A DNA stretch of 64,000 nt from Ceratorhiza oryzae-sativae (Eukaryota; Basidiomycota; Agaricomycetes; Cantharellales; Ceratobasidiaceae): NCBI GenBank assembly GCA_030998015.1, contig JARWMV010000238.1:992001-1056000 (forward strand), read 5' to 3'. Within the stretch, counting starts at the first letter, position 1, and the number at the start of each line of letters is the position of its first letter. The notes below the pieces were generated by a model that had not been told where the DNA came from, did not search any database, and worked only from the letters and a program-made list of their open reading frames with translations. A program made the position numbers and the translations under genes. Positions 21,050 to 30,400 of the stretch are shown here, in pieces.

Positions 21050-21490
21050 TCATCCTCCTGCCACATTAATTTCCATTTCCTTTAGTCTCCTCTCTTGTTG
21101 TTCCAGGTCCCTCCAATTCAGCTCTGTAGCCCCAATTGCCTTCTGTATTTCATGCTGAGTGTTTTCCCTTAATGTGAGTAGTCCACCCCTTAGGGCGGTG
21201 GCAATTATTTGGACAGGGTTACTGGTTCTCCAGGGTGGGTTCCCCCCTGGTGGTTGTGATGTTGTGGTTTCTGGTGGTTCAGAAAAATACCTTGGAGTTT
21301 TGGGTTCTTCAGGATTGAGGATTTTGCCCCCCTGCTCATACATGATGCAGGTCATGTTCTCCACCTCATCTGTTGAGTCATCTGCTGGTTCCTGCTGGGA
21401 TGTTACTGGTGGTATTTGGGGAGGCCTTACCTCCTCTGGTGGCTCACTACCAATATCTCTGGGACTATGGGACATGCAGAAAATCTGCAT
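21050..21490 (-). pseudogene. Gag N-terminal region of element C
   Basis: Open from an ATG at 21490 (or MSHSPRD, five codons later). Acidic and proline-rich with VTSQQEPADDSTDEVENM, then a helical stretch (ENTQHEIQKAIGATELNW and LEQQERRLKEMEINV) likely to form a coiled coil. Separated from the core by a degraded stretch 20764-21049. Confidence 0.7.
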
Positions 21491-22184
21491 GATATGTTAG
21501 GATGTATTGTCCTTATACTCACAGCATCAGTTCTTTGTTTCTAGTACATGTTGTACTCATCTCATGTAGTTGGATTTCATGTAAATTTTAGTATGCTTCA
21601 ACTGATAAATTTAAGTATATAGTGGCTGTACTTATGTCTACATCTGGATTTGCCCCACACAACATGCTTGAGGGCAGTCTGATGTGCAATGGTGGAGTAC
21701 TTTGATGACATGATGCCATTGTGGAGCTTGCTTTGACTTGCAGTTCTGCCAATGTCTGGTGTTAAGCATTGTGCACCCAAGCAAGTGCACAAGTAATCAC
21801 ACGCAGGGGTATTTTGTAGCATATAGCCCCTTTGAGCATGAGGGGACAAAAACTGAGTGGCTGCATGAGGAAATTGATCAAATTGGAAATAATGTTATCC
21901 ATATATGGTAAATTTGAACTCTTCCTAAAGGGGAAAGTTGGAGCTAGGTAAATAACAAAAAATTGACTATATGATGTCCAGATTAGGAAGTTGCCATAAT
22001 GGGCAGTACTAGAAATTAGTCCTCAGAACCAGGCATAGTAAATTCAGTACCATGAGATTAGTATGCCCTGTACTAACTTCAGCATACTAACATATCATAC
22101 TTAATTTTTGCATGTTTTCTGTGTGTAGAGTATGGATTGGTCTCTGGGGGGTTGGTTGGAAGAATGGCACTGTCTTAGTGCAGG
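21491..22184. other. Unassigned sequence between elements C and D
   Basis: No ORF over about 80 codons and no recognised domain. It may hold the decayed 5' LTR and leader of C, but I could not find a matching copy. Ends with GCAGG next to the D LTR. Confidence 0.4.
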
Positions 22185-23486
22185 TGTTATGGGTCAGGGT
22201 ACAATTGAATATCTAGAGCTTAAGAAAATGTAGATATGTTAGTATACACTAATCGTACTCAATACTTCTTAGACTAGAGTAAGACAGCTCAAAGTAGTTG
22301 CAATGCAATCGAGTAAAACTCAAGGTAGTCTTAACCTTTCACAGTGTAAACTGACTAATTTATAGGTACAAAGAGCAAGACTACTATGGTCAGGTTCCCT
22401 TAGATATCTTAAATGTAGTTCAGCCCTAGTTGCTTGGACTAACTGATACTAATCTTAATACTAGACTTAAGCAATAGCTTATAGGATAGATAGTGGGCTG
22501 CCTAATGCATGTACTTCCTCAGCTACAGGTACTTAGATTTCCTCTAATAGCTGGTACTTAATGTGATGCTCAATCAGGCAATATTGTATCCTTATATATC
22601 TCTGTATATAAGATACAATGACTTGGACAGTATATAACTAATATGGTACTTTATTCCTCAGTACTAGTTATATAAGAAATCACACACAGACAAGAGAAAA
22701 ATAGAAAGAGAAAAGAAACCAATAACTGGTCTGGGTTGAGTAGAGGGTGGTCTGGAAGGGCCTCAGAGGAGGTTCTTTTATACCCTGAGGAGGGCATTCC
22801 AGAGCCAAATAGATACATGCATGCCAGTGTGATCATCAAAAGAGGGTACTGCTATTCTTGGGGTACACCCTAGCCCAGTGTAGGATATGAGAGTAAAGAC
22901 AGGCTGTGGATCAAAGGCATTGATGCATCTGAGACCTGCTATTGGCTTGTAGATCATATTATCATAGTATATACATGTAATGAACAGAGGCTACATCTCA
23001 GTGAGTCATAAAGTGAGTCAGAGAAGCTTCTGGATCAATTTGGAAGGCTCTCCAGACTAACTGGAGTCATTAGATCTTGATTGATGGTCCAGTAAGATTA
23101 TAATGATCTTTGGGCCATTCCGGCGCGAGGATCCGGTGGATCACGACGATCTTCGGGCAGCAGATACCGCCGAAGATTAGCTATCGATAGAGCATAAGAT
23201 CGCTTTGATAGCGTAAGCGGTTGCCGAGATATGAGCGGCGCGATGTTGTAATCAATATCTCCTGATAAGAGGAAATATTGCAACCTCTATATCTCTCTGA
23301 GTTCTTAAGATACAATCACAATAAAATATGCGTTGGAAAGAGGAGATTTTGTACTATTCAATGGAACACAAATAGTACAAATTCAGATGCATACAAATTC
23401 ATTTAATTTCAAGAAAATTACAGAGGCATTGCTTGAGGTTGGCAAAGCAGACTAAAATAATAGAAAAATATTAGTGATCCATAGCA
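22185..23486 (-). repeat. 3' LTR of element D (1302 bp)
   Basis: Plus strand TGTTATGGGTCAGGG to ...GATCCATAGCA. Same family as 36663-37965, 40021-40936, 41741-43044, 49210-50423 and 61566-62877. On the minus strand it carries GGTATAAAAGGA (promoter) and AATAAAG (polyadenylation). Confidence 0.93.
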
Positions 23487-23498
23487 TAGTCCCCCCAG
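23487..23498 (-). other. Polypurine tract of element D
   Basis: CTGGGGGGACTA on the minus strand, directly before the LTR start TGCTATGG. Confidence 0.8.
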
Positions 23499-23517
23499 TC
23501 TGGTATGTCAACTCACA

Positions 23518-23727
23518 TTAGAGAGAATCATATCCCTCATCATCAGAGCTGATGTAAATGTACTCCCTCTCTTCCAACTGGCTTGGTTCAGCTAGTTCAG
23601 AAGGAGTGGAGGCACAAGACACAGTAAAGGACTCATCATCTGACTCCTCAGCCTCAGGATCAGCTTCAGAGAGAGACAAATTGAGATGGCCCATCTTCAT
23701 TTTCAAAATGAACCCTAGGGCAACCAT
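23518..23727 (-). CDS. X4: small acidic ORF at the 3' end of element D
   Basis: 69 residues from an ATG. The C-terminal half is strongly acidic and tyrosine-rich (EADPEAEESDDESFTVS, EEREYIYISSDDEGYDSL) and ends 20 bases before the polypurine tract. It may be a separate small protein or the last exon of X3, since a GTATGC donor lies at the X3 end; the phase of that join does not work without an indel. Function unknown. Confidence 0.4.
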   Translation of the reverse strand: MVALGFILKMKMGHLNLSLSEADPEAEESDDESFTVSCASTPSELAEPSQLEEREYIYISSDDEGYDSL

Positions 23728-23808
23728 CTATCACCCCTGTATCCTTGGAGTTGGAAGACCTGTAACCCATTTGGTTAGCTGGATATGCCACTTCCATTTG
23801 CTAGGATT

Positions 23809-25330
23809 TTAAGCATACCAAGGGACAGTTTTGGGCCCTGCAGCAGCAGCCAATTGTTCCATCTTGCTTGTCAGGAACTGGTAAAACTTCTTGGAAGACA
23901 ATTGCTGCCTCAGAGTGAAGTAGACTTGCTGTTCCTTGGTTGTCAGCTTCTAACCCAAGTGTAGTAGGATCAGGCTTACCATATCATCTCCCCAAGTCTT
24001 AGGAACTCCAGACTTATTGGGCTCCAGCCATCCCTTCTTGCAGAATATAGAGTGATATAGATGGAAACAATCCTTTCCTGCAGCTATCATGGCACAAGGG
24101 AAAGGAGGGAGGACAGCTGTCTTGTCCCTACCATCATACATAGCCAGACAGTGCAGGCTGCAAACCATCTGTAAGGCCCAAATCTGCAATCGAACCACTT
24201 CAGAAATTAGGGCAGGAAGAGATTCAAAAGGATTCTGCCAGTCACAAGCAGTGAAGCCTGTTACTGGCTCTATAGGGAAGGCAATTCCAGCTTCCCTGAA
24301 GCATGCATATAGAGGTGAATCCACTGAAAAGTTATGAGACTTGTAGGCCTCTTCCAGAGTCCCATTCTGCAAGTAAGTTCCCACAGCATCTTGCACTTGG
24401 AGGAGTGCATCTACCAAGGCATGGGCTACTTGATCATGCACATACACTGGGTGACAAAAGTCTTGCAGCACTTGTGTTATGGCTCTGGGCAGTCAGGAGC
24501 AAAGGCAAAACATGACTTTTTGTATGACATATATAGGGTACCATCTAATACATATATTGCAACACTTTGTGAGAATCTGGAGTGCGTACACAGGGCACAA
24601 GGGGAGATGTGGCACAGGGGTGGTTTTTAATGTCATTGTTCCAGGCATCCCCAAGCTTAGCTGTAGTAGTAGGTATTATAGCACTGAGCCTTGCGACTGC
24701 AACTGGCATCTGGGCTTTTGTGTGCATGCCACCATTGCAGAGATATGGGCAACTGAAAGTACTGTTTTTGGGTGTTTTTGGCCAAAAAGCACCAAAATTG
24801 CCAACTTTGGGCCACCATTGCTCAATAACAGGGGCATGCACACAAAAGCTCAGATACTTGTTGAAATCTCAAAACTCAGCACTATCATGCCTACTACTAC
24901 AGCTAAGCTTGGGGACACCTGGAACAATGACCTTAAAAACCACCCCTGTGCCACATCTCCCCTCATGCACTGTGTATGCACTCCAGATGCTCACAAAGTG
25001 TTGCAATATATGTATTAGATAGTACCCTACATATGTCATACAAAAGGTTGTGCTTTGCCTTCACTCCTGACTGCCCAGAGCCATAACACAAGTGCTGCAA
25101 GACTTTTGTCACCCAGTGTACCATCCATCAGTGCCCCAGTCCTCATTGAAACTATAGTAAATTTCAATGCCATCCCTGAACTTTTGTTCCAAGATGGAAG
25201 GACTGGAGGCATATAGCCCTTCCCCCATGTGCATAGAGGCTGCCAGGCAGGCAAAGTACTTGGACAGCAGAATAGAATCTGCTACTCCCATGGCTTGCTC
25301 CTCATTGAGCATCATAGGAGGGGACTGCAT
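23809..25330 (-). pseudogene. X3: accessory gene of element D, split by a MITE
   Basis: The first frame runs 25330-25119 from an ATG in good context (CACCATGC). The second runs 24442-23809. Removing the MITE and one copy of the duplicated TA joins them exactly (EDWGTDGWYVHDQVAHALVD), giving about 281 residues with one internal TAG at LHLG-stop-KLTT. Conserved-looking stretches: ILLSKYFACLAASMHMGEGL, YLQNGTLEEAYKSHN, FTACDWQNPFESLPALI, and a lysine/glutamine-rich end (TKEQQVYFTLRQQL). A TATA box lies about 90 bases before the ATG. No family recognised. Before the MITE landed this was a single gene in the sense orientation of D, after pol. Confidence 0.65.
24445..25118. mobile_element. Foldback MITE (pogo/Tc1-like ends) in X3
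   Basis: A 674-bp palindrome with two inverted arms of about 290 bp around a ~90-bp centre. Both ends read CACTGGGTGACAAAAGTC inward and are flanked by TA (24443-24444 and 25119-25120), the target duplication of Tc1/mariner/pogo transposons. The arms differ at scattered transitions. No transposase inside. The ends differ from those of the pogo relic at 43278-45511, so that copy is not its source. The open frames inside the arms are by-products of the palindrome. Confidence 0.9.
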
Positions 25331-25417
25331 GGTGCAAGAATAGAGAGATAGTGGGTGAAAGTGCTTAAGAGCTGGTAGGGTGTTGAACCACTGAGGAGAG
25401 AGGGCTCTCAAAGGCTG

Positions 25418-25426
25418 TTTTTATAG
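25418..25426 (-). promoter_or_regulatory. TATA box before X3
   Basis: CTATAAAAA on the minus strand, about 90 bases upstream of the X3 ATG at 25330 and right after a stop in that frame, so X3 cannot be read from further upstream. Confidence 0.45.
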
Positions 25427-25528
25427 CCAAGAGACATCTTACTTTGTTCTTTTGGAATTACAGGATTGTCCCTTAAGTTCACACAGGTGGAATAGGGGAA
25501 CAATAGCATAAATTCCAAACAGAACAAA

Positions 25529-26364
25529 CTAATACATGTCATGGGTGTCCAAGATATCCCTAAGACGTCTTTGAGCAGCTCTTAGGTTCCCTACTTCTTC
25601 CACTAATTCCCTATTCAACTCCTGTACCCTACTTTCTAAGGCCAACTCTGTCACCAGAAGGTCACCAGATGACTCAGTTCCATCAGAAAGTGAGTCAGCA
25701 GGCAATTCTGGCTGGTATTCAGGAGAAGGGGAAGGAGGGTAAGCAAGTCTAAACAAGTCAACTTTAGATCTTGACTCAAAAGAAGCAAACTCACTGATAT
25801 TCAGGGAGCTCTTCTCCTGACTCATATTCCCCATCAGTAGGCTCTTCAGAGAGTATGGAAGGCTCTCTGGAAGCCTCATGGGGCTGATGTGCATAATCCC
25901 TAAACAGATCAGCTTTAGATCTTGACTCAATCAAAGTCAAGAACTTACCAGTCCATCCTCTCCAGGAACTCCTCATAGTCAACAGGGCTTATGCTCCTTG
26001 GGGGAGGCACAGGCCTTTCATCCCTCCTGCCCCATCCATGCATCAAAACCAGATCAAATGGGGTTGGCTCCAACCCTGGAGAAGGGGGAGTCAGCCATCC
26101 AATCTCAAAATGAGGACCTTGGCTGGGAGCTTCCAATGGATAAGTTGGAAGTGGAGGATAGAGTGGAGAGGGTGCTGGATTAGGATATACAGGGAGAGGC
26201 ACATCTGGTGCAGGCTTAATGCTCTCCCTTCTAGATTGTTGCCTATTCTGCCTGTTTTGAGATCACACCCTAGTGCATTCCCATCTAAGGCCCATAAAGC
26301 AATGCTCCAGGATGTCCAGATGAGTGCTGGGAGTCTGGGGACATTCAATTGAGTAGTCAGACAT
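25529..26364 (-). CDS. X2: spliced accessory gene of element D (three exons)
   Basis: Exons on the minus strand: 26364-25949, 25899-25795 and 25748-25529. Splicing gives one frame of about 246 residues with one in-frame TGA at 26265-26263 (GTG TGA TCT, readily explained by CGA decay). The N-terminus is MSDYSIECPQTPS. The middle is proline-rich (PLPVYPNPAPSPLYPPLP), then acidic (EEPTDGEYESGEELPEYQ). The C-terminus is a predicted coiled coil (ESRVQELNRELVEEVGNL) with basic ILDTHDMY nearby. Both introns are under 50 nt with consensus ends. The layout of disordered, acidic and coiled-coil parts suggests an oligomeric adaptor; the function is unknown. Confidence 0.6.
25749..25794 (-). other. X2 intron 2 (46 nt)
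   Basis: GTGAGT at 25794 to TTTAG at 25749. Shares the run TTGAGTCAAGATCTAAAG with intron 1. Joins EYQ to LAYPPSP in phase. Confidence 0.6.
25900..25948 (-). other. X2 intron 1 (49 nt)
   Basis: GTAAGT at 25948 to TTTAG at 25900, branch-like AGCTGAT near the 3' end. Without splicing the frame stops at once in the donor (TGG TAA). Joins ERMD to WDYAHQ in phase. Confidence 0.6.
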
Positions 26365-26741
26365 GTTTAGAGGGTAAACTGTGCAGTATACAGCTGTAGT
26401 ACCTTAGAGACAACACAAAAATCTTATACTGCATGTATTTCACATCCAGTTGCCAATAGGAAGCTTACTCCAAGTAAAAGAAGCTTGTAACTGGCCAAAT
26501 AGAGTGCGCTCTGCTGTTATCTGTACAGTTATCACATGCTGATCCTTCCAGATCTTTCTTATCTAGTCCTTAAACCTTACAGTTGGTGATCGGTCCAAGC
26601 AGTCAACTGAGATTACTTTGCAGTGACTCATTCAGATGATTGCTTAGGGGATCAGACAACTTTATACTTTAAATGTATATACAGAAAGTTCTGGTACAAG
26701 ACTTAAAGGGAAGATAAGGGGAAAAGGTTTCTGGATGGGGA
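26365..26741 (-). other. Upstream region of X2 and possible last exon of X1
   Basis: Contains TATAAG at 26424-26429 about 60 bases before the X2 ATG. The end nearest X1 (26741 downward) could be a 26-codon second exon of X1 if the GTAAGT at 26806 is spliced to TAG at 26742. No other ORF. Confidence 0.35.
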
Positions 26742-26802
26742 CTAGATGTGATCAATCCAAATAGATCAGTGGACTTGATAAGATGATCAGGAAAGATCTG
26801 AC

Positions 26803-27285
26803 TTACCAAGCCTGGGTAATCTTATCTACAGCTGTAGAAAAGATCCTAAGTATTGCTGTTGCTCCATCCCTTGCATTTGATCTGTCCAGAACCATAAGTA
26901 TTAAACCCAGTAAATAGGTTTTGGACTCACAGTATGGATGATCAGGCAGGATGAAAAGTTCAGAGGGCATGCCTCTGTTTCCTGGACCCCTGTAAGGACT
27001 ATACTGCCTGCAGTTCCTCACCAAGGCAATGGAGAGGATGTTGGCTGGCTTAACAGTCCAGAGGGTTTTCTGCCTGCTGAAGTATACCAGCTTATAGGGC
27101 AGAGAGATCACCACCCTGCCAGTGACAGTAATGGTGTGCTCTAGGTTGGAATACTCCATTACTACCTTTTGTCCAGGAGCAACCCATATAAAGTCTTCAC
27201 CTAAGCTGTCAAGGTAGTATAGGATGGTGATGACCATGAGTGCGATGGGGAGAGTAACAGCAACGATAATGAGGAAGTTAGCCAT
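26803..27285 (-). CDS. X1: membrane-anchored accessory protein of element D
   Basis: 160 residues starting at an ATG with strong context (CCAACCATGG). Residues 4-25 are a hydrophobic segment (FLIIVAVTLPIALMVITIL), a likely signal anchor. The rest is beta-rich and soluble-looking (IWVAPGQKVVMEYSNLEH, TVTGRVVISLPYKLVYF) with a shorter hydrophobic stretch near 128 (LLGLILMVLD). The frame ends TGG TAA inside GTAAGT, a possible donor (intron 26742-26806). It begins about 120 bases after pol ends, where retroviruses put env, but I see no fusion peptide, furin-type site or family match. A TATA-like box precedes it. Function unknown. Confidence 0.6.
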   Translation of the reverse strand: MANFLIIVAVTLPIALMVITILYYLDSLGEDFIWVAPGQKVVMEYSNLEHTITVTGRVVISLPYKLVYFSRQKTLWTVKPANILSIALVRNCRQYSPYRGPGNRGMPSELFILPDHPYCESKTYLLGLILMVLDRSNARDGATAILRIFSTAVDKITQAW

Positions 27286-27320
27286 GGTTGGTGTGGTGTT
27301 TCCAGTGGTAAATGCTAGCC

Positions 27321-27330
27321 AATTTATATC
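27321..27330 (-). promoter_or_regulatory. TATA-like box before X1
   Basis: GATATAAATT on the minus strand about 40 bases before the X1 ATG, in the short gap after the end of pol at 27405. Confidence 0.45.
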
Positions 27331-27404
27331 TACAAAATGACTTTGTCAGTAAACAAACAACAGAGAAATCATGTGTTGTTCTTGGAATGATTTTCAGGAA
27401 AGGG

Positions 27405-30400
27405 TTAAGACTTCTTAGACATCTTGAGGTGTTGCTTAAGTTCCCATTCCTTGAGAATGCTGGGAGCATTTGTCAACTGCTGCCTGGATAACCATTCATC
27501 CCATTCAGGTGGATAACCCACAAATCTTGTAAGATATCAACGCTGTTTTCTCTGTCCTTTCTTGATCATCTTTTCATCCAGAATCTCTTCCACTTCCCAT
27601 TCAGGTTCCTTGTCAAAGTCAGATCTATTCAGATGTTTCTTGGGACAGTCTGTACCATCTTTATCTCTATGATAAGGTTCCAGATGAGCTATATTAATCA
27701 CAGGGTGAATTTTGTAGCTGGCTGGAATCTTGATGCAATAAGTTACATCTGAAAGCTTCTCTAGAACTCCAAAGGGACCATCATACTTCACCTGGAGTTT
27801 TCTTCCTTTTCCCTTCTGATTTCTCAGCAGGTTCAGGGAATGTGGATTCAGCATGACCAAATCTCCTTCCTGTAGATCAAGATAACTATGGTTCTTGTTG
27901 TATTGATCCTCCATGTGAACCTGAGCCAACTTCAAGGCATCCTGAGCTTGAGAGCAAATTGCTTTCATCATCTCTTCAAAGTTCACAGCTTTAGGATCTT
28001 CTACAGAGGGTCTGGCTAAAGCTTTACCAGTAGAAGTAAGTAAATCTGAGGGTTGAAGTGGTTCAAATCCTAAAAGAAGATAAGAAGGTGTAAATCCTGT
28101 AGATGTATGCTCCATGGTGTTGCAAGCAAAGCTAAAATCATTTTGGAGGTCACTCCAATTGTCCATTGAAGGAAAGACAAAAGCTCTTAAGGCAATCTCT
28201 AAGGTTTGGTTCATAATCTCACTCTGTCCATCAGCTTGTGGGTGGTAAGCTGTAGTAAGTGATCTCTGAATTCCAACCAAAGAGGTTAAGTGTTCCCAAA
28301 GGGCTCCTGTCCATCTAGAGTCTCTGTCAGTAATAACCTGTCTTGGAAGACCATACTTAGTCCATATATGTGCATAGAATAATTTGGCAGTCTCTTCCTC
28401 ATTGATAGAAGTATTGCAAGGGATGAAGTGTGCATACTTAGTGAATTTATCAACTATAGTTAGTATGGCATTAAATCCATTGCTAAGAGGAAGATCCATT
28501 ATAAAATCCATGGTTACTACTTCAAAAGGCTGACTAGGAATTGGAATAGATTGAAGAAAACCTCTTTGTCCATGTCTTTTAGGCTTAGCCTTTTGACAAA
28601 TATCACAAGTGTGCACATATTCCTTAATGACTTGTACCATCTTAGGCCAGTAGTAGGTGGAAGCTACTTTATTGTAGGTCCTATGGCAGCCAGCATGAGC
28701 TCCTTCTTGAATAGAGTCATGTATTTCAGCTACTACTTCCTTCTGTAAGTCTTTAGGGACACACAGCTTGTAATTGTCATTTCTGCAAAAGTAAATAAGA
28801 CCATTTTCTCCAATCCTGTATTGTTTGTAGGGTGGATTTAGATGATCATACTCACCTTGCAGCTTCTTGAGTACATCAGTGAAATGGGGATCATTAGTGT
28901 ATGCTTCATAAAAGTGATTAACTTCAGATTCATTAATACTGATGTGTAGCTCATTCAAACCTGATGTAGCAAGAGAGCCATTAGCTTTATATACTTTGTT
29001 TCTTACCTTAAACCTTGTCCTAAAACCTTTGGAAGGCTTTTCTTCATTGGCTAAAGCATGCATAGTTGATTGGACTAGCAAATCGTTCTCAAAGTCTACA
29101 CCTATTTCTTGGTACAGATTCTTCAGGGCATATTCAGTGTCATTGTTAAAAGTGAGAGGGGTTGATAAGTCTGCTAAAGGTCCATCTTGTCTAGGGATCC
29201 TTCTTCTTAATCTAGAGATTGGGTCAACATTAGTATGGACTTTGCCTGCTCTATGAACTATTACTAAGTCTAGAAAGGCAGCTATTACTATGCCATAACC
29301 AGATAGCCTTCTGTTCACAGTTTGGTAAGTCTTACTCCATTTAAGGGCAGCATGATCTGACACTACTACAACTTTAGCACCTTCAAGATACATGTGGAAT
29401 TTCACTAGACCATCTCTTACACCTAGAGCTTCTCTCTCAGTGGCTGAGTACCTTGTCTCAGCTGATTTGAGGAGTCTTGACCAGTAGGCAATGACTTGCT
29501 CTATGTGTACTTCAGTTTCTTCAAAGTCTTCATTCCAAGTATCTTCATAGTCAAAAGTTTCAGTACCATCAGCCCCCCCAGTCAGGATGACCTTTGCTTT
29601 GGAGTCAGGTGTGATAAACCTGGGGACAGGTAACCCTTCTTGGTGAGCTTTCTTACATTGATCATAAACTCTAGTTCCTTTCAGGTCCTTAAGTTTCATG
29701 GTTTGAATTTGCTGTAAGATAGCAGCTATTCCAAAGTCACATGCATCAGTATAAAGCCTATAGGGCATCCCTGGTATTGGGTAAGAGAGAACTGGTGCAT
29801 TGGCTAGGACTAGCTTAGCTAGTTTGAAAGCATGGGATTCCAATTTATCCCATTTCCACTTGACACTCTTCTTTAAGAGATTAAATAATGGAGCTACTAT
29901 CCAAGTATAATATGGAATATAACTTGAAAAGTAGGTCATCATTCCTAAGAATGTTTGTAATGTAGGTATATCCTTAGGTTCCTCTAATTGTAGAACGCCT
30001 TCCACTTTCTCCTTATGGGTAGACATGCCAAGTCTGGGCACCTTTTGTCCTAAAAGGAGCAAAGATTGATATCCAAGGTGGCATTTACCAGGAGAAAGAG
30101 TCAATCCAGAGTCCGCAATGGCCTTTAATACTTTGTCTAAATGCTCACAGTGGTCTTCAAATGACTTGCTGTATATCACAATGTCATCTAAATATACTAG
30201 AGCAAATATCCATAAGAATGGGGCCAAGACATCAGTCATAACCCTTTGGAATACTGGAGGTCCATTTCTCCATCCAAAAGGCATTCTTCTGAATTGAAAG
30301 TGTCCTCTGTGACATCTAAATGCTGTCTTAGGCCTATCCTCATCCTTTATCTGGAGTTGAGTAAAGCCTGCTAGAGCATCTAGAGTACTGAGATATTGGG

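Larger units (their letters stand above)
15421..21490 (-). mobile_element. Gypsy element C (chromovirus with ORF3), LTRs not found
   Basis: Minus-strand element ordered gag, protease, RT, RNase H, integrase with chromodomain, ORF3. It is a close relative of element E (45.6-53.0 kb): same Gag N-terminal motif VTSQQ(E/D)P(A/V)DDST, same CIKC zinc knuckle region and same ORF3. All domains carry stops or frameshifts, the integrase has a D-to-N change, and I could not define LTRs on either side. CpG is nearly absent. An old dead copy. Confidence 0.85.

Noticed and set aside
21050..22184. LTR of element C
   Set aside because: No second copy and no TG...CA boundary next to a primer site could be found.
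23098..23283. Conserved open frame in D-family LTRs (also at 41945 and 61771)
   Set aside because: Recurs only because the LTR recurs; short, antisense or sense depending on copy, and broken in others; noncoding LTR sequence more likely.
24479..25022. Plus- and minus-strand open frames of 100-180 codons between 24479 and 25022
   Set aside because: They lie in the arms of the foldback MITE and mirror each other; an artefact of the palindrome.
26803..27285. X1 as a retroviral envelope protein
   Set aside because: Position and one hydrophobic segment are not enough; no fusion peptide, cleavage site or C-terminal anchor seen.
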